A stretch of 26,822 nucleotides of DNA from Microbacteriaceae bacterium (GCA_024639925.1 JAHEGA010000013.1:6431-33252); one strand, 5' to 3'. Numbered from the stretch's first letter, positions 14,565 to 23,258 are shown. Translations and numbers: made by a program. The notes: generated by a model from the letters alone, not told the origin.

Positions 14565-15500
14565 ATGGCGACCATGACTAAGACAAAGGAATCTCGCGAG
14601 ACCGAGGTGGTCTTGGGCAAGCGCAACTCGGCCTTCACCCGCACCACTGCAAACATTGCGCTGACGGGATTTGTCCTCGTCACCCTTTTCCCGTTCTTTT
14701 ACATGATTCGTACGGCGCTATCAACGACGAGGAAGCTCTCGTCAGACCCGCTATCGGTGTTGCCGGTTGATTTCACCTGGGGTGCGTTCGCACGCGTGTT
14801 GGGAATCGCCTCTTCTGAACAATCAGTCGCCGAAGGTGGCTCTGGCCAGTCGCTCGACTTCCTGCAGTACTTCATGAACTCGGTGATTTCCACCACCGGA
14901 GCGACCGTCTCTCAGATTGTCTTTAGCGCGGCAGCGGCTTATGCATTCGGAGTGCTGAAGTGGCGCGGTCGAGACGCAGTCTTCTTCGTGTTCCTCTTCG
15001 CCCTCACCGTCCCCGCAATCTTCCTGGTGCTCCCGAACTACCTCTTTATAAGAGAAATCGGCCTCCTCAACACCCTTTTGGGTGTGATGGCACCAAACCT
15101 CTTGATGGCACCATTCGCGGTCTTCTTTCTGCGGCAGGTGTTCCTCGGCACCAACATGTCAATTGTGGAAGCTGCCGTCATTGACGGTGCGAACCACTTC
15201 CGCATCTTCTTCCAAATCGTGTTGCCGATGGCTAGGTCCCAGGTAATTACCGTGTTCATCCTGCAGTACATCACCATTTGGAACGACTACCTCTGGCCGC
15301 TCTACATCGGTAGCTCCGAGGAGACGTCGAAGACTTTGACCGTTGCGCTTGGAATTTTCAAGTCGCAAACTCCGCAAGGAAACCCCGACTGGGCAGGCCT
15401 GATGGCGGGATCGTTAGTAGCAGCACTTCCGATGCTGTTGCTCATGATCTTCTTAGGTCGACGCATCGTCGGATCAATTCAGGATTCTGCGGTCAAGTAA
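14565..15500 (+). CDS. Sugar ABC transporter permease, MalG-like (CUT1)
   Basis: This 311-residue partner permease has six helices and the EAA loop EAAVIDGANHFRIFFQIVLPMARSQV near residue 205, followed by WNDYLWPLYI, a classic MalG-family signature. The N-terminal 30 residues are hydrophilic and cytoplasmic. It starts with no gap after the MalF-like gene. An insertion near residues 75-95 (ASSEQSVAEGGSGQS) lengthens the first extracytoplasmic loop compared with short CUT1 permeases. It forms the heterodimeric membrane channel with the preceding gene product. Confidence 0.94.
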   Translation: MATMTKTKESRETEVVLGKRNSAFTRTTANIALTGFVLVTLFPFFYMIRTALSTTRKLSSDPLSVLPVDFTWGAFARVLGIASSEQSVAEGGSGQSLDFLQYFMNSVISTTGATVSQIVFSAAAAYAFGVLKWRGRDAVFFVFLFALTVPAIFLVLPNYLFIREIGLLNTLLGVMAPNLLMAPFAVFFLRQVFLGTNMSIVEAAVIDGANHFRIFFQIVLPMARSQVITVFILQYITIWNDYLWPLYIGSSEETSKTLTVALGIFKSQTPQGNPDWAGLMAGSLVAALPMLLLMIFLGRRIVGSIQDSAVK

Positions 15501-15532
15501 GACCCGCAGGACTTTCTCACAACCGTGAGAAA
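15487..15532 (+). other. Two hairpins between the permease and binding-protein genes
   Basis: CTGCGG (15487-15492) pairs with CCGCAG (15504-15509) across the MalG-like stop codon. TTTCTCAC (15513-15520) pairs perfectly with GTGAGAAA (15525-15532) around a 4-nt AACC loop. They lie 24 nt before the binding-protein start. Such elements often protect the downstream message or reduce read-through, raising binding protein over permease; that role is inference. Confidence 0.5.
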
Positions 15533-15555
15533 AACCCATAAGAGAAAGGAACACG

Positions 15556-16941
15556 ATGGTAGTCATGAAGAACTCTCGTCGTTCAGCATTGGCAGCAGTT
15601 GCGGGTCTCCCGCTCGTGCTCGCTGCGTGTGCTGGGGGAGCTGCTGACAACGGTGCAGCTTCAGGAGACGCTGTTGCAGGAGACTCTGCATCCGGTGTAA
15701 CACTGGAATACGGTCTGTGGGACGCAAACCAGCTTCCTGCTTACGAGCAGTGTGCTGCTGACTTCACCGCCGCTTCCGGAATTAACGTCAAAATCGAGCA
15801 GATCGGTTGGGACGACTACTGGGCAAAGGTACGCGCAGGTTTCGTATCCGGTGACGGCTACGACGTATTTACCTCGCACCTCGCGTTCTACCCAGAGTTC
15901 GTCAACAACGGTCAGGTTCTGGAACTCGACAGCTACATCGAAGCTGATGGCTTCGACGTGAACCAGTTCCAGCCAGGTCTTGCTGACCTGTGGACTGACC
16001 CAGCAGGTGCTCGTTACGGTCTTCCTAAGGACTTCGACACCATCGCACTCTTTGCTAACCAGGACATGCTCGACGCAGCTGGTCTGACCGCAGACGAGAT
16101 GAACAACCTTGACTGGAACCCACAAGATGGTGGCTCCTACGAGGCTGCAATCGCTCGCCTGACTGTTGACGCAAACGGTGTTCGCGGTGACGAGCCTGGC
16201 TTCGACAAGGACAACGTCGACGTCTACGGAATCTGGATGGAAAACTCCGGTGGTGGAGATGGACAGACCCAGTGGTCGTTCCTCGCCGCTGCTAACGGTT
16301 GGAAGGTCAACGACGGGCCGTGGAACGACAACTACCACTACGACGACGTTAAGTTCCAGGAGACCATCGACTGGTGGTACTCGCTCGCAGAGAAGGGCTA
16401 CATGCCTTCCTTCGACATTCAGTCCGGTACTGGATGGGCTGACCAGCTCATCGCAGGAAAGGTTGCTCTCGCATCCAACGGTTCATGGATGACTGGCTAC
16501 ATCTTCAGCCAGGGCAACGACCAGTTCACGCCTACCCTCGTTCCAACTCCAGTTGGTCCTACCGGAGAGCGTGCTTCGATGTACAACGGTCTTGCTGACA
16601 ACATCTTCGCGGGAACTGAACACCCCGACGAGGCATGGCAGTGGGTTAAGTACATGGGCACCACGGACTGCCAGGATGTCGTGGCTAGCTACGCAGTTGT
16701 ATTCCCTGCAATTCCTTCCTCGACGGAGAAGGCAGTGGCTGCAATGGGCGAGCTCGGCATCGATGTGGCTCCGTTCTACGTCCACATTGAAAACGGCACC
16801 ACCTTCTTGTTCCCGATTGCGGACAAGAAGTCGCAGGTTCAAGAGTTGATCACCCCAGCTATGGAGGCTGTAATGAGCGGAAACGCTCCTGCTTCCTCGC
16901 TGACCGCGGTGAACGACCAGATCCTGGCGCTGTTCGAGTAA
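15556..16941 (+). CDS. Sugar ABC transporter substrate-binding lipoprotein (CUT1, family 1)
   Basis: This 461-residue extracellular receptor has a lipoprotein signal with lipobox LAAC (Cys25) and a Gly/Ala/Asp-rich linker. The mature protein fits the bacterial extracellular solute-binding family 1: IEQIGWDDYWAKVRAGFVSGDGYDVF, LPKDFDTIALFANQDMLDAAGL and a conserved W-rich pocket (WWYSLAEKGYMPSF). AAAGGA precedes ATG 15556; a second in-frame ATG at 15565 is possible. Codon choice is strongly biased toward C-ending and GGT/GCT codons compared with neighbours, as expected for a highly expressed binding protein, and strong hairpins flank the gene. Context (alpha- and beta-galactosidases) points to galactosides such as lactose, melibiose or raffinose as ligands; the exact ligand is unproven. 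Confidence 0.94.
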   Translation: MVVMKNSRRSALAAVAGLPLVLAACAGGAADNGAASGDAVAGDSASGVTLEYGLWDANQLPAYEQCAADFTAASGINVKIEQIGWDDYWAKVRAGFVSGDGYDVFTSHLAFYPEFVNNGQVLELDSYIEADGFDVNQFQPGLADLWTDPAGARYGLPKDFDTIALFANQDMLDAAGLTADEMNNLDWNPQDGGSYEAAIARLTVDANGVRGDEPGFDKDNVDVYGIWMENSGGGDGQTQWSFLAAANGWKVNDGPWNDNYHYDDVKFQETIDWWYSLAEKGYMPSFDIQSGTGWADQLIAGKVALASNGSWMTGYIFSQGNDQFTPTLVPTPVGPTGERASMYNGLADNIFAGTEHPDEAWQWVKYMGTTDCQDVVASYAVVFPAIPSSTEKAVAAMGELGIDVAPFYVHIENGTTFLFPIADKKSQVQELITPAMEAVMSGNAPASSLTAVNDQILALFE

Positions 16942-16960
16942 CAACTAGGTAGCACCAACA

Positions 16961-16992
16961 CTCTGGGCGGCAGACTATTCTGTCGCCCAGAG
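16961..16992 (+). terminator. Strong 14-bp stem-loop after the binding-protein gene
   Basis: CTCTGGGCGGCAGA pairs with TCTGTCGCCCAGAG (one G-T pair) around the loop CTAT. It lies between the binding-protein stop (16941) and the alpha-galactosidase start (17022). There is no U-tract, so it is more likely a partial terminator or an mRNA 3'-stabiliser that lowers expression of the downstream glycosidases relative to the transporter. A GTG at its right edge (16992) is not a credible start. Confidence 0.6.
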
Positions 16993-17021
16993 TGGCTTCC
17001 ACGAAAGAATCGAGAACTCCC

Positions 17022-19145
17022 ATGGCCAAAATGGCCCCCTTCTTCCACCTTGCTTCGGGCTCCGCATCGCTCGTGATTGGAACCCACGCAGGCACGCCTG
17101 AAGTACTGCACTGGGGTAGCGGCCTAGAGGGAAAGCTGGGGGATGCTGAGCTGGCCAGCGTGTTCTCTGACGTCATTGCCCACAACGACTCAGACATCGT
17201 TCCCCCCTTTGGCATTTGGCGAGAAAATGGCCGCGGCCACGTCGGCCGACCGGCCCTTCTCGCCCACCGCGACGGTGTTGATTTCAGTCCACTTTTTGAA
17301 CTTCAATCTGGGGAGAACGCAGGTAATGCGCTCACGCTTAAGAGCGTTGACGCTCACGCGGGAATTGCCGTAATTGCCCAGTTTGAGGCCCTTGGGTTTG
17401 GCCTTTATCGAGTTTCGTATGCCGTGGAAAATCTTGGGTCTAGCCCTCTCACGGTGAATGACTTTGACGTGTGGCTTCCTCTGCCCGACCGCGCGGTTGA
17501 ATCCATGGACTTCACGGGCCGCTGGGCTAAGGAGCGTCAGCCGCAACGCCGTGAGATTCAATACGGAGTGTGGACCAGAGAAGGCCGGGAAGGCCGTCCT
17601 GGATTCGACCACAGTATTGTTCAACTTGCGATGACCAAGAACGCATCGTTCCAAAATGGGGAAGTCTGGTCCGCGGGCGTGGAGTTCAGCGGCAACCCAC
17701 GATACGGCGTTGAGCGGCAGCCCACCGGCAAGAAGGCAATGCTGGCGGGAATGGTCCTGCTACCGGGCGAAATTATTGTGCAGCCGGGTGAGACCCATCA
17801 TTCTGCTCCGGTCATCGCGGGATACAGTGCAGAGGGCCTCGATGGAGTCACTTCTGGCTACCACCAGTGGATCAGGTCACGCTCCCAGCACCCCACCGCC
17901 GTGAAGCCCCGCCCGCTCACACTGAATGTTTGGGAGGCGGTGTACTTCAACCACAACCTTGAGAAACTCTCTGAGCTCGCCGACGTTGCAGCAGAAGTCG
18001 GTGTGGAGCGCATGGTCTTGGACGACGGTTGGTTTGGATCTCGTCGTGATGACTACTCAGGTCTTGGAGATTGGACAGTTTCCGACGAAGCTTGGCCAAA
18101 CGGTTTGAACCCACTCATAGAGAAAATCACCTCGCTAGGTATGGAGTTTGGACTTTGGTTTGAAGGTGAAATGGTCAACCCAGACTCAGATCTGTACCGA
18201 GCGCACCCCGATTGGATTTTGAAAGTAGGAGACCGCGTCCCGCCCGAGGGAAGGCACCAGCAGGTACTGGACTTTACCAATGAGGAGGCCTACTCATTCA
18301 TATTGGAAAGCGTCTCAGCTGTCTTGGCCGCTCACGATATTTCCTACATCAAGTGGGATCACAACCGCGCCCTGATTGATCCTGCGCATAAGGAACGCCC
18401 CTCGGTTGTCACTCAGACTCAGGCGATTTATCGCATGTTCGATGAGTTGAAATCCCGCTTCCCCGGTCTTGAGATTGAATCGTGTTCTTCTGGTGGAGCC
18501 CGTATCGATCTCGGCATGGTCGGTCATGCCGATCGGTTCTGGACGTCAGACTGCAACGAGGCCAAAGAGCGCCAAAACATCCAGCGGTATACCCAGATGG
18601 CAATCCCGCCCGAGATGCTCGGGACCCACGTTGGACCTACTGCCTCGCACCAGACGGGTCGAGTGTTGAGTCTGAATTTCCGTGCGCTTACCGCGTTGTT
18701 CGGCCACGCAGGAATGGAATGGGACATCACTGAAGCGACTGATGAGGAGCGAACCCAACTCGCTAAATGGGCTTCGTACTACAAAGCGCACCGCGAATTG
18801 TTGCACTCGGGCAAGGTGGTCCGTGTGGATCAACCCGACGAGTCAATTTGGCTCCACGGTGTTGTCTCGTTGGATAAGAAAGAGGCTCTCTTTGCGTATC
18901 TCGCAATAGACACTCTTTCTAGTTCGACCGCACCTCGGTTTACTATTCCTGGTCTCGACTCCACGGCGACCTACTTGGTCAAAGGCGCGTTCCCCACAGG
19001 AGTGCCGGCTCACGCGCACAACGCACTTCCCAGTTGGGTGACCGACGGTGCCCAGGTGAACGGTTCGATGCTCGAGTCGGTGGGCCTTCCCGCGCCGGTG
19101 ATCGCACCCGAGTCAGGATTCGTCATCGAGATAAAGGCGCTCTAG
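17022..19145 (+). CDS. Alpha-galactosidase, GH36
   Basis: This 707-residue enzyme removes alpha-1,6-linked galactose from melibiose, raffinose or stachyose. The GH36 beta-sandwich N-domain is followed by the (beta/alpha)8 barrel: WEAVYFNHNLEKLSELADVAAEVGVERMVLDDGWFG, FGLWFEGEMVNPDSDLYRAHPDW, YIKWDHNRAL with nucleophile Asp446, and SCSSGGARIDLGMVGHADRFW followed by TSDCNEA with acid/base Asp510. Length matches the family (about 700-730). ATG 17022 is preferred to GTG 16992 (inside a hairpin) and ATG 17031; none has a strong ribosome site. There is no signal peptide, so it acts in the cytoplasm on imported sugar. Its TAG is directly followed by the ATG of the beta-galactosidase. Confidence 0.95.
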   Translation: MAKMAPFFHLASGSASLVIGTHAGTPEVLHWGSGLEGKLGDAELASVFSDVIAHNDSDIVPPFGIWRENGRGHVGRPALLAHRDGVDFSPLFELQSGENAGNALTLKSVDAHAGIAVIAQFEALGFGLYRVSYAVENLGSSPLTVNDFDVWLPLPDRAVESMDFTGRWAKERQPQRREIQYGVWTREGREGRPGFDHSIVQLAMTKNASFQNGEVWSAGVEFSGNPRYGVERQPTGKKAMLAGMVLLPGEIIVQPGETHHSAPVIAGYSAEGLDGVTSGYHQWIRSRSQHPTAVKPRPLTLNVWEAVYFNHNLEKLSELADVAAEVGVERMVLDDGWFGSRRDDYSGLGDWTVSDEAWPNGLNPLIEKITSLGMEFGLWFEGEMVNPDSDLYRAHPDWILKVGDRVPPEGRHQQVLDFTNEEAYSFILESVSAVLAAHDISYIKWDHNRALIDPAHKERPSVVTQTQAIYRMFDELKSRFPGLEIESCSSGGARIDLGMVGHADRFWTSDCNEAKERQNIQRYTQMAIPPEMLGTHVGPTASHQTGRVLSLNFRALTALFGHAGMEWDITEATDEERTQLAKWASYYKAHRELLHSGKVVRVDQPDESIWLHGVVSLDKKEALFAYLAIDTLSSSTAPRFTIPGLDSTATYLVKGAFPTGVPAHAHNALPSWVTDGAQVNGSMLESVGLPAPVIAPESGFVIEIKAL

Positions 19146-21086
19146 ATGGAATGGACCCCGAACCGTCTCTACTTTGGTGCCGATTACAACCCTGAGCAAT
19201 GGCCCAGGGAGTCCTGGTCTTCTGACATTCGCCAGATGCAGGATTTGGGTGTCAACATGGTCACCTTGGGGGTCTTTTCCTGGGCGTTACTGGAGCCTCG
19301 CGAGGGCATGTATGAATTTGGGTGGCTCGATGAAATTGTTGAGCTACTCCACGATGGCGGCATTCGCATCGATATGGCAACTGCGACAGCGTCGACTCCT
19401 GCCTGGCTGACCGAAGCCTATCCCTCAGTAGCCGCCATCAACCGTGAAGGAGTGCGGCTTGCTCATGGAGGGCGACAGCACTACAGCCCCAGCTCCCAGG
19501 TCTACCGAGAGAAGTCTCTTCAGCTCGTCGAGCAGATGGCGTCTCGATATGCGAAGCACCCGGCACTTGAAATGTGGCACGTGAACAACGAGCTTGGCTG
19601 CCACACCCCGCACTGTCACGGCGATGAAGCGGCTGAGCGCTTTCGGCAGTGGCTCAAGAAGAGGTACGCCTCGGTTGAACAACTCAACGCACGTTGGCAC
19701 ACCAAATTTTGGTCTCAAAACTACGGTTCATTCGAAGAAGTTAATCCTCCGCGTCTGACCGCCGCGGGAACCTTTTCTAACCCTGGCCACTTCCAAGACT
19801 TCATGCATTTCTCGTCCGATCAGCTCCTCGAGCTGTTCGTCGGTGAGCGTGACACGATCAGGCAAATCGATGACACCCATCCAATCACCACGAATTTCAT
19901 GAGCATGCGCCACATCAGCGCGATGGACTATTGGAAGTGGGCTAGAGAAGTCGACTTCATTTCCACCGATCACTATGCCGAAGCGGACAACCCTGATGCG
20001 CACGTTGAACTTGCATTCGAAGCTGACCTCACCCGGGGCTTTGCCGGCGGGAAGCCTTGGTTATTGATGGAGCATTCGCCGGCTGCAGTTAATTGGCAAC
20101 CTCGAAACGCCCCGAAAGATTCAGACGAAATTCTCCGTCACGCAATGAGTCATATCGCTCGCGGTAGTAACGGAGTGATGTTCTTCCAGTTCAAGCAATC
20201 TCAAGGTGGTTCGGAGCGGTTCCACACAGCGATGGTGCCCCACATAGGTGAGGATTCGAGGGTGTATCGCTCGATGAAAGAACTTGGCAGCCGCGTTGCA
20301 GAATTAGACGCTCTTTCGTCAAGGGCGACTGCACCAGCTGAAGTTGCCATGGTCTTGGATTACCACTCCTGGTGGGCTCTCCAGCAGCCGAACCTCCCCA
20401 GCGTGGATCTCGATTACCCGAACACGCTTCATAGTTGGTACGCCACAGCCCACGACCTGGGAATTTCGGTCGATTTCATCGACCCTGATTCTCCTCTTGA
20501 ACGGTGGCGCAAATACAAGGCCGTATTACTGCCGATGCTCCACATTGTTGATGAGGCGCGGTTTACGACCATTGACGCCTATGTCGAAGGTGGAGGCCAC
20601 ATACTCACGAGCTTCTTCTCTGGAGTGGCAGATTCTTCACTCGCGGTTCACCTTGGTGGGTATGGAGGGTCTCTTCTCTCGACCACCTGTGGAGTTCGAG
20701 TAGAAGAGTTTGTGCCTTTGCGAGAAGGCGAAAGCCTGGAGCTCTCTAATGGTTGGTCGGCGTCGCTGTGGTCAGAAAAGGCCGAGCCGCTCACTGCCGA
20801 GGTGATTGCCCGCTACTCGACCAGTGGGGTCTCGTCTTCGAGCGCTGCGGTATCGAAAAACACCCGCGGTTCGGGCGAAGCCTGGTACGTGGGAACACAG
20901 CTCGATCGGGATTCCCAACTTGTGCTTATGGAACAGTTTGTCGCCCCACTTTCGATTGAACGTGATGGTAATTCCCTGCTCGAACTTGTTCGACGTGGCG
21001 ACCAGCGTGTGGTAATCAACCACGCTCGAGAGTCCGCCGACTGTAACGGTGTGGAGGTTCCGGGAGGGGCGGTGACGTGGCGATGA
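19146..21086 (+). CDS. Beta-galactosidase, GH42
   Basis: This 646-residue protein opens with FGADYNPEQWP, the diagnostic N-terminus of GH42, and continues with VFSWALLEPREGMYEFGWLD. WHVNNELG provides acid/base Glu149, with the HTPHCHG segment just after it, and LLMEHSPAAVNWQPRN provides nucleophile Glu309. A trimerisation-like domain (VAMVLDYHSWWALQQPNLPS) and a C-terminal beta domain complete the family layout. No signal peptide is present, so hydrolysis of lactose or plant beta-galactosides is intracellular. It starts immediately after the alpha-galactosidase stop, showing tight coupling. The 61-nt gap to the DeoR gene is uncoupled. Confidence 0.96.
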   Translation: MEWTPNRLYFGADYNPEQWPRESWSSDIRQMQDLGVNMVTLGVFSWALLEPREGMYEFGWLDEIVELLHDGGIRIDMATATASTPAWLTEAYPSVAAINREGVRLAHGGRQHYSPSSQVYREKSLQLVEQMASRYAKHPALEMWHVNNELGCHTPHCHGDEAAERFRQWLKKRYASVEQLNARWHTKFWSQNYGSFEEVNPPRLTAAGTFSNPGHFQDFMHFSSDQLLELFVGERDTIRQIDDTHPITTNFMSMRHISAMDYWKWAREVDFISTDHYAEADNPDAHVELAFEADLTRGFAGGKPWLLMEHSPAAVNWQPRNAPKDSDEILRHAMSHIARGSNGVMFFQFKQSQGGSERFHTAMVPHIGEDSRVYRSMKELGSRVAELDALSSRATAPAEVAMVLDYHSWWALQQPNLPSVDLDYPNTLHSWYATAHDLGISVDFIDPDSPLERWRKYKAVLLPMLHIVDEARFTTIDAYVEGGGHILTSFFSGVADSSLAVHLGGYGGSLLSTTCGVRVEEFVPLREGESLELSNGWSASLWSEKAEPLTAEVIARYSTSGVSSSSAAVSKNTRGSGEAWYVGTQLDRDSQLVLMEQFVAPLSIERDGNSLLELVRRGDQRVVINHARESADCNGVEVPGGAVTWR

Positions 21087-21147
21087 AGCATCAAGACCTT
21101 GTCAAGCCCATCCTTGTTAGCCTTGAAAGCTGGACAGGGGGCTGGAC

Positions 21148-21939
21148 GTGCTAGCAGCGCAGCGCAAAGCGGCAATTCTCGATGAAGTAGCAAAGGCCAG
21201 GGCTCTGAAGGTTGCCACCCTTGCGGAACTTCTCGAAGTTTCCGAGGTTACGATTCGTCGCGACATCGATCAGCTTGATGAGCAGGGTCTGGTCGCGAAG
21301 GTCCACGGTGGTGTTACTGCAAAAGGTTTCTCCGCGACGGCAGAGCCTGCATTCTCGAAGACAAGCCAGCGAGAACAAGACTCCAAGGAAGCTATTGCTC
21401 TTGAAGCTGCCCGCTTTGTGCAGCCGGGCCAGGCTGTTGCGCTGATGGGTGGCTCATCAGTATTTGCCCTGGCTCGAGCGATTGCCCACATTCCAGGACT
21501 CACCGTGGTGACGAACTCTGTTCCCATTTCCGATTATTTCGCGAGAGAAGAGCCCACCAAGGACTGGTCAATTGTGTTGACCGGTGGGGACCGAACTCCG
21601 ACGGATTCCCTTGTCGGGCCCCTTGCTGAGCAGGCGTTTCGAATGTTTAATTTCGACATTGCCTTCATGGGAACTCACGGAATGAGTCCGTCTGGAGGGT
21701 TCAGCTCGCCCAACATGTTCGAAGCAGATATCAACAGAAACGTGATCGCAACATCGGGCACAGTCGTTGTACTGGCCGACCACACGAAGTGGAACGTCCG
21801 GGGCTTCAGTTCCTTTGGCCCCCTCTCCAGTGCGGATGTGTTGATTGTGGATGACCAATTAGATTCCTCGGTAGCTAAGGAGCTTGAGAGCCAGGTCACC
21901 AAACTTGTGCTTGCTCCAACGGCAGCGACCACTCGCTAA
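21148..21939 (+). CDS. DeoR-family transcriptional regulator
   Basis: This 263-residue regulator has an N-terminal winged helix-turn-helix (about residues 5-58): RKAAILDEVAKARALKVATL, SEVTIRRDIDQLDEQGLV and the family mark KVHGGV (51-56). A DeoR sensor domain related to phosphosugar isomerases follows (VALMGGSSVFALARAI, VVTNSVPI, AFMGTHGMS, VVVLADHTKWNV). GTG 21148 follows AGGGGG with 7-nt spacing. DeoR proteins usually repress sugar operons and release DNA on binding a phosphorylated intermediate. Galactose-1-phosphate or a related sugar phosphate is the natural guess here. Its target is probably the galT/ABC intergenic region, and it may autoregulate through the operon promoter. Confidence 0.94.
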   Translation: MLAAQRKAAILDEVAKARALKVATLAELLEVSEVTIRRDIDQLDEQGLVAKVHGGVTAKGFSATAEPAFSKTSQREQDSKEAIALEAARFVQPGQAVALMGGSSVFALARAIAHIPGLTVVTNSVPISDYFAREEPTKDWSIVLTGGDRTPTDSLVGPLAEQAFRMFNFDIAFMGTHGMSPSGGFSSPNMFEADINRNVIATSGTVVVLADHTKWNVRGFSSFGPLSSADVLIVDDQLDSSVAKELESQVTKLVLAPTAATTR

Positions 21940-21982
21940 CGCCCCCCAATGTGCACTAAGTAGTGAAAGTAGAACTTCTCGG

Positions 21983-23146
21983 ATGTCCGCAGCTTTAGTG
22001 TCACGTGTTGAAGATTTTTCGAAGAGCCTTGACATGGCTGTCGATGGAGTGTGGTCAGCGCCTGGCCGAGTAAACCTGATTGGTGAGCACACCGACTACA
22101 ACGAGGGTTTTGTGCTGCCCTTTGGAATCGAACAGAGAACTGTCGTGGCGATGGGGCGTCGAGACGACCGAATTATCCGGGTACACAGTAAGCAATCTGA
22201 TACAGCGGTTGAGGTCTCGCTTAATGAACTGAGTTCAGATGCCCTTAGTGGATGGTCCGCATATCCACTTGGTGTGGCGTGGGCATTGGGAGAAGCAGGC
22301 TTCGACTTATCGGGGGTGAGTGGACTCGACGTGGTTATCGATTCCGATGTTCCCCTGGGTGCTGGCCTTTCTTCGTCTGCCGCGATTGAGTGCGCGGTAG
22401 CCGTAGGTCTTCGAGACGTGTGGGGCTTTTCTACTACGGACCAGGAGCTTGCCCGAATCTGCCAGCGTGCAGAAAACATTGCCGTGGGAGCACCTACGGG
22501 GATCATGGACCAGTCGGTGTCGCTGATGGCCAAAGATGGTCACGCGCTCTTCCTGGATTGCAGATCATTGGAGATTGACGCGATTCCTTTTGACCTTCAA
22601 TCGGATGGGCTCGCCATCGTTGTGATGGACACTCAGGTGAAGCACTCTCACGCCAACGGTGGATACTCTGCCCGCCGCGCATCGTGCGAGAAGGCGGTCG
22701 AAGCGCTGGGTGTGGATGCCCTCAGAGATGCCACCATCGAGCAGCTCGAGGCGAAGCGAGGTGAGATGGATGACGAGACGTATCGTCGCGCCCGTCACGT
22801 CATCACCGAAAACGACCGGGTGCTCAACACCGTCTCGGTCCTGAAGGCTGATGGCCCTCGGGCTATTGGTGACTTGCTGGTGGCGTCTCATGTGTCGATG
22901 AGGGACGACTTTGAAATCTCCTGCCCAGAGCTCAATCTTGCCGTTGACACCGCATTGTCGGCGGGAGCAGTGGGGGCCCGTATGACCGGCGGAGGTTTTG
23001 GTGGAGCAGCTATTGCATTGGTGGAATCTGCTCACGCAGAAAATCTCATTGCTCGCGTGGAAGCAGCATTTGCTGATGCGGGCTACTACGCACCCGTGTG
23101 CTTTAGCGTGATTGCGTCTGAGGGCGCGAAGCGGGAATCACTGTAA
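21983..23146 (+). CDS. galK: Galactokinase (GHMP kinase)
   Basis: This 387-residue enzyme phosphorylates alpha-D-galactose with ATP to galactose-1-phosphate. GRVNLIGEHTDYN (28-40) is the galactokinase signature, PLGAGLSSS (124-132) the GHMP ATP-binding loop, and MTGGGFGG (near 335-341) the third GHMP motif. The frame is open back to 21884 inside the DeoR gene, but ATG 21983 gives the family N-terminus (VWSAPGRVNLIGEH preceded by about 25 residues), with a weak GAAAG-type site. It lies 43 nt after the DeoR stop and is the last gene before the right island repeat. It completes, with GalT and the epimerase, the Leloir steps apart from GalE. Confidence 0.96.
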   Translation: MSAALVSRVEDFSKSLDMAVDGVWSAPGRVNLIGEHTDYNEGFVLPFGIEQRTVVAMGRRDDRIIRVHSKQSDTAVEVSLNELSSDALSGWSAYPLGVAWALGEAGFDLSGVSGLDVVIDSDVPLGAGLSSSAAIECAVAVGLRDVWGFSTTDQELARICQRAENIAVGAPTGIMDQSVSLMAKDGHALFLDCRSLEIDAIPFDLQSDGLAIVVMDTQVKHSHANGGYSARRASCEKAVEALGVDALRDATIEQLEAKRGEMDDETYRRARHVITENDRVLNTVSVLKADGPRAIGDLLVASHVSMRDDFEISCPELNLAVDTALSAGAVGARMTGGGFGGAAIALVESAHAENLIARVEAAFADAGYYAPVCFSVIASEGAKRESL

Positions 23147-23150
23147 ATTC

Positions 23151-23168
23151 GGCCCTTTGGGAGGGGCT
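23151..23168 (+). terminator. Weak hairpin downstream of galK
   Basis: GGCCC and GGGCT can pair around an 8-nt loop, and a T-rich stretch (TTATTTCTT) follows after a few bases. It sits 4 nt after the galK stop and 15 nt before the right direct repeat, so it may end the galactose operon before the tRNA gene. The stem is only 5 bp, so this is tentative. Confidence 0.3.
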
Positions 23169-23183
23169 AGAAGCCTTATTTCT

Positions 23184-23258
23184 TCCGCCTGTACACTGAC
23201 CTCTGAGGGAATTTATCCCTCAGGGCCCTCGTAGCTCAGCGGATAGAGCAGAAGACTT
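23184..23258 (+). repeat. Right direct repeat of the galactoside island (att-like)
   Basis: This is the partner of 10769-10843: 73 of 75 bases identical, same orientation, 12,415 bp apart. It includes CCGCCTGTACACTGAC, the 8-bp-arm hairpin (23203-23223) and the first 34 nt of tRNA-Arg. Unlike the left copy it continues into an intact tRNA 3' half. TACACT (23192-23197) could be the -10 of the tRNA promoter and is shared by both copies. Confidence 0.88.

Noticed and set aside
15661..16338. Long minus-strand frame (225 codons) opposite the sugar-binding protein gene
   Set aside because: It is a shadow produced by the strong codon bias of the plus-strand gene. Its product is a low-complexity Val-rich sequence with no domain and no ribosome site.
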